In this document: piece by piece, positions 1 to 6,800 of the stretch
Layout of the letters: the number at the start of each line of letters is the position of its first letter
Position numbering within the stretch: position 1 is the first letter of the stretch
From: an uncultured Sutterella sp.
GTDB lineage: Bacteria; Pseudomonadota; Gammaproteobacteria; Burkholderiales; Burkholderiaceae_F
Reading direction: 5' to 3'
Length of the DNA: 8,777 nucleotides
NCBI GenBank assembly: GCA_905192805.1
Contig: CAJJMF010000108.1
Location: forward strand, 1-8,777
Made by a program: the position numbers and the translations under genes
Notes under the pieces: model-generated
Database searches by the model: none
What the model was told of the DNA's origin: nothing
What the model saw: only the letters and a program-made list of their open reading frames with translations

Positions 1-109
1 CCAAAATCGTCGTGATAGCGGCTGTCAACGTGGTCTTACCATGGTCCACGTGACCGATCGTGCCCACGTTAACGTGGGGCTTTGTACGTTCAAACTTACC
101 CTTGGCCAT
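1..109 (-). CDS. tuf: Elongation factor Tu, N-terminal fragment (cut by window edge)
   Basis: EF-Tu is the GTPase that brings aminoacyl-tRNA to the ribosomal A site in the cytoplasm. Only the first 36 codons lie in the window. They begin MAKGKFERTKPHVNVGTIGH, and the P-loop GHVDHGKT (residues 19-26), which binds the GTP phosphates, follows at once. The reading frame is open to the window edge. The start is supported by the Shine-Dalgarno AGAAGGA at 116-122, six bases before the ATG. The gene lies 39 nt after fusA on the same strand, the classical last position of the str operon, and no terminator or clear promoter lies in between, so it is probably co-transcribed. Many proteobacteria carry a second tuf copy elsewhere, which cannot be judged here. 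Confidence 0.97.
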   Translation of the reverse strand, partial: MAKGKFERTKPHVNVGTIGHVDHGKTTLTAAITTIL

Positions 110-148
110 TTTTGGTCCTTCTAGTGTAAATTGTTAAAAGAAATCGAT

Positions 149-2251
149 TTACTTGGCTTTGTCAGCAATCACTGCTTCAGCCACATTGCGCGGAGCTTCA
201 GCATAGTGCTTGAACTCCATCGTATACGTTGCACGACCCTGCGTCAACGAGCGGAGCTGCGTGGCGTAACCGAACATTTCAGCCAACGGCACTTCAGCCT
301 TAATGGTCTTACCACCACCAGCGATATCTTCCATACCCTGGATCATACCGCGGCGGGAGGACAAGTCACCCATAACGTCGCCCATCTTTTCTTCAGGCGT
401 TTCAACTTCAACAGCCATGATCGGTTCGAGCAACACGGGGCTGGCCTGACGCATACCATCCTTGAAGGCCATCGAGGCGGCCATCTTAAAGGCGTTTTCG
501 TTCGAGTCAACTTCGTGGTAAGAACCGAAGTGCAACGTCACCTTGACGTCAACCACGGGGTAGCCAGCTAACACACCTGCCTTCAACGTGTCTTCGACAC
601 CCTTCTGGACAGCAGGGATGTATTCACGGGGCACCACACCGCCCTTAATCGCATCGACGAACTCAAAGCCTTTACCAGGTTCGAGCGGTTCGAGCTTCAG
701 GACAACGTGACCGTACTGACCACGACCACCAGACTGCTTAGCAAACTTGCATTCCGCATTTTCGACAACGGAGCGAATCGTTTCACGATAAGCCACTTGA
801 GGTTTACCCACGGTAGCTTCAACGTTGAATTCACGCTTCATACGGTCAACGAGAATTTCGAGGTGCAATTCGCCCATACCCGAAATAATCGTCTGGCCCG
901 ATTCTTCGTCGGTGCGAACACGGAAGGACGGGTCTTCCTGAGCCAAACGGTTCAGAGCGAGCGCCATCTTTTCCTGGTCGGCCTTCGTCTTGGGTTCCAC
1001 AGCCTGCGAAATCACAGGTTCCGGGAATTCCATACGTTCGAGAATGATTGGAGCGTCAACAGCACAGAGCGTATCACCGGTCGACACATCCTTCAAGCCC
1101 ACAGCAGCGGCAATGTCACCAGCTTCCACGAACTTGATTTCCTTACGGTCGTTAGCGTGCATCTGCAACAAACGACCAATACGTTCCTTACGGTTCTTCA
1201 CGGAGTTCAACACGGTGTCGCCCGAGTTCAACAAACCAGAATACACACGCAAGAAGGTCAACTGACCAACATAGGGGTCGGTCATGATCTTGAAGGCGAG
1301 AGCGGAGAACGGAGCGTCGTCGTCAGCGATACGGGACACTTCCTTGTCGTCCATGTCAAAGCCCTTGACCGGCGGAATGTCGATCGGGGACGGCAAGAAC
1401 TGGACAACGGCGTCAAGCATACGCTGCACACCCTTGTTCTTGAAGGCGGAACCGCAGAGCATCGGCTGGATTTCGCAGTCGATCGTGCGCTGACGCAAGC
1501 CCTTGATGATGTCTTCTTCAGAAAGATCACCATTTTCGAGGTACGTGTTCATCAATTCTTCGCTGGCTTCAGCGGCAGCTTCCACCATCTTTTCACGCCA
1601 TTCTTCAGCCGTAGCCTGCAAATCGGCCGGGATGTCCTGATAGTCGAACTTCATACCCTGGCTGGCTTCGTCCCAAATGATGGCCTTCATCTTCATGAGG
1701 TCAACGACACCCTTGAAGCTGTCTTCAGCACCAATCGGCACCACCACCGGCACCGGGGAAGCGTTAAGACGCTTCTTCATCTGGTCATAAACCTTGAAGA
1801 AGTTAGCACCCGTACGGTCCATCTTGTTCACGAAGGCCAAACGGGGGACATGATACTTGTTAGCCTGACGCCACACGGTTTCAGACTGAGGCTGAACGCC
1901 ACCCACAGCGCAGTAGACCATGCAAGCACCGTCCAACACGCGCATGGAACGTTCCACTTCAACCGTGAAGTCAACGTGCCCCGGGGTGTCAATAATATTG
2001 AAACGATGGGGTTCGTACTGCATTTCCATCCCACGCCAGAAAGCGGTGGTGGCAGCAGACGTAATCGTAATACCACGTTCCTGTTCCTGTTCCATCCAGT
2101 CCATGGTAGCAGCACCATCGTGAACTTCACCAATCTTGTGGTTCACACCGGTGTAGAACAGAATACGTTCAGTGGTCGTGGTTTTACCCGCGTCAATATG
2201 CGCGGAAATACCGATGTTGCGATAACGCGAAATCGGGGTTTGACGAGCCAT
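149..2251 (-). CDS. fusA: Elongation factor G (EF-G), translocation GTPase
   Basis: EF-G drives tRNA-mRNA translocation and, with RRF, ribosome recycling. The 700-residue product has the usual length. The GTPase domain shows G1 AHIDAGKT (17-24), the switch I/G2 segment RGITI (59-63), G3 DTPGH (88-92) with its catalytic His92, G4 NKMD (142-145) and G5 GSAFKNKG (267-274). Domains II-V follow; the domain IV tip SYHEVDSNENAF carries His579, which aligns with E. coli His583, the residue reaching into the decoding centre. Domain V ends with the conserved MFGYATQLRSLTQGRA stretch. The start is supported by GAGGAA at 2258-2263, six bases before the ATG. It lies 63 nt after rpsG and 39 nt before tuf. 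No key residue is missing. Long open frames on the opposite strand are codon-bias shadows. Confidence 0.98.
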   Translation of the reverse strand: MARQTPISRYRNIGISAHIDAGKTTTTERILFYTGVNHKIGEVHDGAATMDWMEQEQERGITITSAATTAFWRGMEMQYEPHRFNIIDTPGHVDFTVEVERSMRVLDGACMVYCAVGGVQPQSETVWRQANKYHVPRLAFVNKMDRTGANFFKVYDQMKKRLNASPVPVVVPIGAEDSFKGVVDLMKMKAIIWDEASQGMKFDYQDIPADLQATAEEWREKMVEAAAEASEELMNTYLENGDLSEEDIIKGLRQRTIDCEIQPMLCGSAFKNKGVQRMLDAVVQFLPSPIDIPPVKGFDMDDKEVSRIADDDAPFSALAFKIMTDPYVGQLTFLRVYSGLLNSGDTVLNSVKNRKERIGRLLQMHANDRKEIKFVEAGDIAAAVGLKDVSTGDTLCAVDAPIILERMEFPEPVISQAVEPKTKADQEKMALALNRLAQEDPSFRVRTDEESGQTIISGMGELHLEILVDRMKREFNVEATVGKPQVAYRETIRSVVENAECKFAKQSGGRGQYGHVVLKLEPLEPGKGFEFVDAIKGGVVPREYIPAVQKGVEDTLKAGVLAGYPVVDVKVTLHFGSYHEVDSNENAFKMAASMAFKDGMRQASPVLLEPIMAVEVETPEEKMGDVMGDLSSRRGMIQGMEDIAGGGKTIKAEVPLAEMFGYATQLRSLTQGRATYTMEFKHYAEAPRNVAEAVIADKAK

Positions 2252-2314
2252 TTAAGGTTCCTCACATTCTTTGTTGCACAGGCCAACGTATGACCCGTGC
2301 AACGAGTTAATTGA
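2252..2314 (-). promoter_or_regulatory. rpsG-fusA intercistronic spacer with a stem-loop
   Basis: The 63-nt spacer contains an exact 7-bp inverted repeat, GTTGCAC at 2273-2279 and GTGCAAC at 2297-2303. It can continue with GG/CC after one mismatch. The hairpin is not followed by a U-run on the transcribed strand, so it is not an intrinsic terminator. It ends nine bases upstream of the fusA Shine-Dalgarno GAGGAA. It may act in transcript stability or in setting expression of fusA relative to rpsG. This role is inference only. Confidence 0.4.
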
Positions 2315-2785
2315 TTAGAAACGGAAGTGCGAGAAGGCCTTGTTGGCTTCAGCCATACGGTGGACTTCATCGCGCTTCTTCATCGCGCCACCGCGGCCTT
2401 CAGCCGCATCAAGCAATTCACCAGCGAGACGCTGGGGCATGGACTTTTCAGAACGCTTCTTAGCAGATTCACGCAACCAGCGCATAGCAAGAGCCATACG
2501 ACGGACAGGGCGAACTTCGACCGGAACCTGATAGTTAGCACCACCTACGCGGCGGGACTTAACTTCCACCAACGGACGGACGTTGTTGAGCGCGGTGTTA
2601 AACACTTCCAGCGCGTTCTTGCCAGTCTTCTCTTCGATCTGCTCAAAGGCACCGTAAACGATACGTTCGGCCACGGCCTTCTTACCATCGAGCATGATCA
2701 CGTTAATAAACTTCGTAATTTCGACGCTGCCAAACTTAGGATCAGGCAGCACTTCGCGTTTCGGAACTTCGCGACGACGGGGCAT
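2315..2785 (-). CDS. rpsG: 30S ribosomal protein S7
   Basis: S7 is a primary 16S rRNA-binding protein that nucleates assembly of the 30S head and sits near the E site. The product is 156 residues, a standard length, and starts with the family signature MPRRREVPKREVLPDPKFGS. The conserved helix segments ITKFINVIMLDGKK, the beta-hairpin region SRRVGGANYQVPVEVRPVRR (about 77-96) and the C-terminal HRMAEANKAFSHFRF are all present. The start is fixed by AAAAGGA at 2793-2799, seven bases upstream. It follows rpsL after an unusually structured 150-nt spacer and precedes fusA by 63 nt. In E. coli, S7 is the translational repressor of the str operon and binds the spacer upstream of its own gene. The same may hold here, but this is inferred from position. 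Confidence 0.98.
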   Translation of the reverse strand: MPRRREVPKREVLPDPKFGSVEITKFINVIMLDGKKAVAERIVYGAFEQIEEKTGKNALEVFNTALNNVRPLVEVKSRRVGGANYQVPVEVRPVRRMALAMRWLRESAKKRSEKSMPQRLAGELLDAAEGRGGAMKKRDEVHRMAEANKAFSHFRF

Positions 2786-2935
2786 AATAATTTCCTTTTC
2801 GTGTCTTCAGTCAATCCTAATCATGAAAATAAAAATGAGTGATTAGGATGTTGTTGATATGCGATCCCATATGGATCACGACTTACTCGGCTAGAGCTTT
2901 CTCTAACCGTTTGTCCACGGCGTATCGCCGCGAAA
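2786..2935 (-). promoter_or_regulatory. Structured rpsL-rpsG spacer, candidate S7 autoregulatory site
   Basis: This 150-nt spacer holds four separate perfect inverted repeats. In transcript order they are CGGCG/CGCCG at 2930-2918 (3-nt loop), TAGAG/CTCTA at 2905-2892 (4-nt loop), GATCC/GGATC at 2877-2863 (5-nt loop) and ATCCTAATCA/TGATTAGGAT at 2849-2814 (16-nt loop). The last ends 28 nt before the rpsG start. None is followed by a U-run, so they do not look like terminators. In E. coli the S12-S7 intercistronic region is where S7 binds to repress translation. The location and folding potential fit an equivalent site, but no homology to the E. coli element or to the S7 site in 16S rRNA was established. 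Confidence 0.5.
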
Positions 2936-3313
2936 TTAGCTGTTCTTCGGGCGCTTAGCACCGTACTTCGAACGAGCCTGCTTACGATCCTTGACGCCCT
3001 GCGTATCGAGGGAGCCACGAACGATGTGGTAACGCACACCAGGCAAGTCCTTCACACGACCGCCGCGGATGAGCACGACCGAGTGTTCCTGCAAGTTGTG
3101 GCCTTCACCACCAATATAAGAAATGACCTCAAAACCGTTGGTCAAACGCACCTTGGCGACCTTACGAAGAGCAGAGTTCGGCTTCTTCGGGGTCGTCGTG
3201 TACACACGCGTGCAAACGCCACGCTTCTGCGGGCAGTTCTTTAACGCGGGGCTCTTACTTTTATCGTGAGTAAGCTCACGTGGCTTGCGAACAAGCTGGT
3301 TAATAGTAGGCAT
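2936..3313 (-). CDS. rpsL: 30S ribosomal protein S12
   Basis: S12 lies at the decoding centre and controls accuracy of tRNA selection. The 125-residue product shows MPTINQLVRKP, CPQKRGVCTRVYTTTPKKPN (28-47) and RGGRVKDLPGVRYH (83-96). Lys43 and Lys88, the classical sites of streptomycin-resistance mutations counting Met as 1, are the wild-type lysines. Asp89, methylthiolated in E. coli, is present. The end KRPKNS is slightly different from the common KRPKA/KRAKA ends. The Shine-Dalgarno is weak (GACGGA at 3319-3324, five bases upstream), so the start rests mainly on conservation of the N-terminus. It is the first gene of the str operon, preceded by a 531-nt non-coding region with hairpins and candidate promoters, and followed by rpsG after 150 nt. 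Confidence 0.98.
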   Translation of the reverse strand: MPTINQLVRKPRELTHDKSKSPALKNCPQKRGVCTRVYTTTPKKPNSALRKVAKVRLTNGFEVISYIGGEGHNLQEHSVVLIRGGRVKDLPGVRYHIVRGSLDTQGVKDRKQARSKYGAKRPKNS

Positions 3314-3333
3314 AAACGTCCGTCTAAGTTAAT

Positions 3334-3356
3334 TGAGTTTGGTCTTCCCAAACTCA
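3334..3356 (-). promoter_or_regulatory. rpsL leader hairpin
   Basis: A perfect 9-bp stem, TGAGTTTGG (3348-3356 on the minus strand) and CCAAACTCA (3334-3342), closes a five-base loop GAAGA. It is the most stable simple hairpin close to rpsL and ends 20 nt before the ATG, nine bases upstream of the weak GACGGA ribosome binding site. No U-run follows, so termination is unlikely. It may present the start region, protect the mRNA 5' end, or serve as a protein-binding site. The role is inferred from position. Confidence 0.5.
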
Positions 3357-3428
3357 GACTACAAAATATGATCCTCAACACCCGTTGGGGACTTCGTAGA
3401 ACTCTCCTTTTTATCACCCTATAAAAAA

Positions 3429-3457
3429 CCGGATGAGACCGAATGACGTGCCGAATG
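3429..3457 (-). repeat. Three direct copies of CATYCGG upstream of rpsL
   Basis: On the minus strand the 7-mer CATTCGG occurs at 3457-3451 and 3445-3439, and CATCCGG at 3435-3429. The starts are 12 and 10 bases apart, about one helical turn each. They fill the spacer and surround the -10 of the candidate str promoter described at 3433-3461. Direct repeats in register with the helix are typical of a tandem protein-binding site, but no regulator can be named. Confidence 0.5.
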
Positions 3458-3461
3458 TCAC
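3433..3461 (-). promoter_or_regulatory. Candidate sigma-70 promoter for the str operon (proximal)
   Basis: GTGACA at 3456-3461 matches five of six bases of the -35 consensus. After a 17-bp spacer, TCTCAT at 3433-3438 matches four of six bases of the -10. A start near 3426 would give a leader of about 110 nt before rpsL, containing the 9-bp hairpin. The boxes are only moderately good and the call rests on spacing and position; a promoter in this region is expected because a terminator separates rpoC from rpsL. Confidence 0.35.
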
Positions 3462-3482
3462 TAAGCTCAGTCAGGAGAGTAG

Positions 3483-3527
3483 CGATACCCTAAGGTATCG
3501 TGCTATGCCCATCGATTGACAGGCATA
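3483..3527 (-). promoter_or_regulatory. Pair of adjacent stem-loops in the str upstream region
   Basis: Two perfect inverted repeats lie four bases apart: TATGCC/GGCATA (3527-3522 with 3509-3504, 12-nt loop) and CGATACC/GGTATCG (3500-3494 with 3489-3483, 4-nt loop TTAG). Neither is followed by a U-run on the minus strand. They could be DNA operators or, if transcription starts at the distal promoter, leader RNA structure. Function is unknown. Confidence 0.35.
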
Positions 3528-3680
3528 TCGGCAAAATTACAATCGCTCAACTTCGCCTGAAAGAGAGGGAAGTTCAACGATTTTGGGGCTTAGCTTTTTG
3601 TTACCTATTCTGCCCGAAGCGCCTAGTCTTATAGGCAAAGAGAAGAATATATAGATAGCTAAACTTCCAAAAAACAACAG

Positions 3681-3710
3681 ATTTTCGATCAAATTCCCTA
3701 CTGCTGTCAA
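3681..3710 (-). promoter_or_regulatory. Candidate sigma-70 promoter (distal), perfect -35 box
   Basis: A perfect TTGACA at 3705-3710 is followed after 18 bp by GAAAAT at 3681-3686, a four-of-six match to the -10. A start near 3674 would produce a leader of about 360 nt upstream of rpsL, covering all the stem-loops of the region. It lies about 65 bp beyond the U-rich tail of the rpoC terminator, a natural place for a new transcription unit to begin. Which of the two candidate promoters is used cannot be told from sequence. Confidence 0.4.
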
Positions 3711-3775
3711 GTGGAAGCTTGGGATTTCTTTTGTGCTTCGGAGCAATCCGAGCAGATTCATCCTAACGGTGCCCT

Positions 3776-3823
3776 TGAAGAAAAAGAAAAGGTCAGAGTA
3801 ATGAATAGCTCTGACCTTCTCTT
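3776..3823 (-). terminator. Rho-independent terminator after rpoC
   Basis: About 22 nt after the rpoC stop, an inverted repeat pairs 3809-3823 with 3784-3798. Its core is the exact 10-bp AAGGTCAGAG/CTCTGACCTT, extended outward by five pairs including one G-U, around a 10-nt loop. On the transcribed strand the stem runs into a U-rich tail (TTTTCTTTTTCTTC). The opposite strand has no comparable tail, so it works only in the rpoC direction. It separates rpoBC from the str operon. Confidence 0.9.
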
Positions 3824-3844
3824 GTGTGAGGATGTTACGAAAAA

Positions 3845-6800
3845 TTAGGATTCGGAATCATCTGCTTCAGCTTTCACTGGAGCGTCCGTTTTCGTTTCCT
3901 TCTTTTCCTCTTCGGCCTTCGCAGGCTGGCTAAAGGCAGCAAACGGGTCGCGCATTGGGCTGGTGACATCCAAGTTGAACGGATCGGCCGCAGCGGCTTC
4001 GATACGAGCGATTTCTTCCGCTTCGAGGCGCGCCGTCACTTCACGGTCCTTGTGTGCCTGATGGAACGCAAGCCCCGTACCAGCCGGGATCAAACGACCC
4101 ACGATCACGTTTTCCTTCAAGCCACGTAAGTCGTCGCGCTTGCCCATAATGGCAGCTTCCGTCAAGACACGCGTGGTTTCCTGGAACGACGCCGCCGAAA
4201 TGAAGCTGTCCGTCGACAAGGAGGCCTTCGTAATACCCAAGAGGATATTGTCGTACATGGCAGGACGTAAGCCTTCAGCGATCACGCGATCGTTTTCGTC
4301 GAGCATTTCAGAACGTTCGACCTGTTCACCCTGAATAAAGCGAGTGTCACCCGGATCGGTAATCTGCACACGGCGCAACATCTGACGAACAATCACTTCA
4401 ATGTGCTTGTCGTTGATCTTCACACCTTGTAAGCGATACACGTCTTGCACTTCGTCGACGATGTAGCGAGCGAGCTCTTCGATCCCCAAGAGGCGGAGAA
4501 TATCGTGCGGATCCACCGGACCGTCCACCACTTCTTCACCCTTCTGAACCACCTGACCATCGTGCACCAAGATCGTCTTATCCTTGCTCACTAAGGTTTC
4601 GTGCGAGATACCGTCACTACCCGTAATGATCAAGCGCTGCTTACCCTTGGTTTCCTTACCAAACGTCACCGTACCCGTCACTTCAGCGAGCATACCGGCG
4701 TCTTTCGGACTACGCGCTTCGAAGAGCTCAGCCACACGGGGTAGACCGCCCGTAATGTCACGCGTCTTCTGGGATTCCGTCGGAATACGGGCAAGTACTT
4801 CACCCATACCGATTTCCTGACCATCGCTCACCACGATCAAAGCCCCCACCGGAAGCTGAATCGTCACAGCGTGATCCGTGCCCGGAATCTTCACTTCGTT
4901 ACCTTCGGCATCCAACAAGTGCACAACCGGACGGGTTACCCCGGCAGACTGGCCCTTGCCCGACTTCGTCGTCTTCGTGGAACGCTTCGGGTCGATCACC
5001 ACCAAGCTCGAAAGCCCAGTGACTTCGTCGACCTGATTCATCACGGTCACGTTTTCGATAATATTTTCGAACTTGATCGTACCCGCGTATTCCGTAATAA
5101 TCGGGCGCGTCATCGGGTCCCAATTGGCTAACTGCTGGCCGGCCTTGACTTCTTGGTCAGGACGCACTAACAGCGTAGCCCCATAAGGTACCTTATGACG
5201 TTCACGTTCACGGCCGTTTTCCGTAATGATGATTTCACCGGAACGCGAAATCACCACCAAGTCCCCCTTCGAGGACTTCACATAGCGCATCGAAGACGAG
5301 TAGCCCACGGTACCCGCAGACTTCGCTTCAACGCTGCTCGCCACGGCAGCACGAGACGCCGCACCACCGATGTGGAACGTACGCATCGTTAACTGAGTAC
5401 CCGGTTCCCCAATGGACTGAGCCGCGATCACACCGACCGATTCCCCAGCATTGACCAAGGTACCACGACCCAAGTCGCGGCCATAACACTTCGCACACAA
5501 ACCGTAACGGGTTTCACACGTCAGCGGCGTACGCACTTTGATCATGTCCAGACCAAGGCGATCGATCAAGTCACAAATGTCTTCGTCGATCAACGTACCA
5601 CGAGCGATCACGACTTCGTGCGTATCCGGATTTTCCACATCCGTCGCCGTCACACGGCCTAACACGCGATCACGCAACGCCTGGATGACTTCACCGCCTT
5701 CCACTAAGGCACGCATTTCAACGCCGTTTTCCGTACCGCAATCGTCTTCGACGACGACCAAGTCCTGCGTCACGTCGACCAAACGACGGGTCAAGTAACC
5801 CGAGTTTGCCGTCTTCAACGCCGTGTCGGCCAGACCCTTACGGGCACCGTGGGTCGAAATAAAGTACTGCAACACGTTCAACCCTTCACGGAAGTTCGCC
5901 GTAATCGGGGTTTCAATAATCGAGCCGTCCGGTTTAGCCATCAAACCACGCATACCAGCCAACTGACGAATCTGCGCCGCAGAACCACGAGCGCCCGAGT
6001 CGGCCATCATGTAGACGCTGTTGAAGGATTCCTGACGAACCTTCTTACCATGGCGGTCAATCGTGGGTTCCGTGGACAATTCTTGCATCATCACTTTACC
6101 CACTTGGTCAGCCGTACGGCCCCAAATGTCCACCACCTTGTTGTAGCGTTCGCCCTGGGTCACAAGACCAGAAATGTACTGATCTTCGATATCCTTCACT
6201 TCTTGTTCGGCTGCACGCACTAACTGTTCCTTCTGAGCAGGAACCGTCATGTCGCCCACGCAAATCGAGATACCGGCACGCGTCGAGAGGCGATAGCCGT
6301 TATTCTTCAGCGCATCAGCAAACATTACCGTGGCACGCAATCCGCACTTACGGAAGCAACGGTTGATCAAGCGCGCAATTTCCTTCTTCTTCAAGGTGAC
6401 ATTCAATTCCTTGAAGCTCATCCCTTCCGGGAGAATTTCGGACAAGAGAGCACGACCCACCGTCGTTTCGTAACGAACGACCTTTTCCGTCTTTTCGCCC
6501 GTTTCCTTATTCAACTCGTATTCTTTAATACGAACCGTACAACGGGTCTGTAATTCGACAACCTTGTTGTCCCACGCACGCTGCACTTCGGCCACGTCCG
6601 CGAAGAACATCCCTTCACCCTTACCGTTGATCTTTTCACGGGTGGCGTAGTAAAGCCCCAACACCATGTCCTGGGAAGGCACAATCGAAGGATCACCGTT
6701 AGCCGGGAAGAGCACATTGTTCGAAGCCATCATGAGGCCACGAGCTTCTAACTGCGCTTCCAAGGAAAGCGGGACGTGAACAGCCATCTGGTCACCGTCA

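Larger units (their letters stand above)
3314..3844. other. 531-nt non-coding region between rpoC and rpsL
   Basis: No convincing gene lies here on either strand. Reading in the transcribed direction it holds the rpoC terminator, an AT-rich stretch with a TTGACA box, several stem-loops, a second candidate promoter overlapping three CATYCGG repeats, an exposed AAAGGAGAG with no start codon in range, and a hairpin just before rpsL. A 74-codon minus-strand frame (3761-3537) with a hydrophobic middle exists. It starts beside the terminator tail, lacks a properly spaced ribosome binding site and overlaps the TTGACA box, so I do not call it. No tRNA cloverleaf was recognised by eye. The region is most simply the str operon promoter and 5' leader. 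Confidence 0.7.

Noticed and set aside
131..571. 146-codon plus-strand frame over the 3' end of fusA
   Set aside because: It is antisense to conserved EF-G domain V sequence, has no recognisable domain, and arises from the same codon bias.
707..2293. 528-codon open frame on the plus strand, antisense to fusA
   Set aside because: It lies almost wholly opposite fusA. The strongly biased codon use of this gene avoids the triplets that would give stops on the other strand. The translation (rich in His, Arg, Thr, Val) resembles no known protein, and EF-G on the minus strand is certain.
2327..2842. 171-codon plus-strand frame opposite rpsG
   Set aside because: It is the antisense shadow of ribosomal protein S7, with no family resemblance.
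2821..3039. 72-codon minus-strand frame overlapping the 3' end of rpsL and the rpsL-rpsG spacer
   Set aside because: Most of it is S12 coding sequence in another frame, and the rest crosses the structured spacer. No ribosome binding site evidence supports it.
3735..3753. Small inverted repeat (GCT-CGGA / TCCG-AGC with one bulged base) as a second terminator
   Set aside because: No U-run follows on either strand, and the strong rpoC terminator lies just before it.
3537..3761. 74-codon minus-strand frame in the rpoC-rpsL gap with a hydrophobic stretch (LLFFGSLAIYIFF)
   Set aside because: The only upstream AGG touches the ATG, so there is no properly spaced ribosome binding site. It begins next to the rpoC terminator tail and covers a perfect TTGACA box. 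The hydrophobic stretch reflects AT-rich DNA. Conservation in relatives would be needed to revive it.
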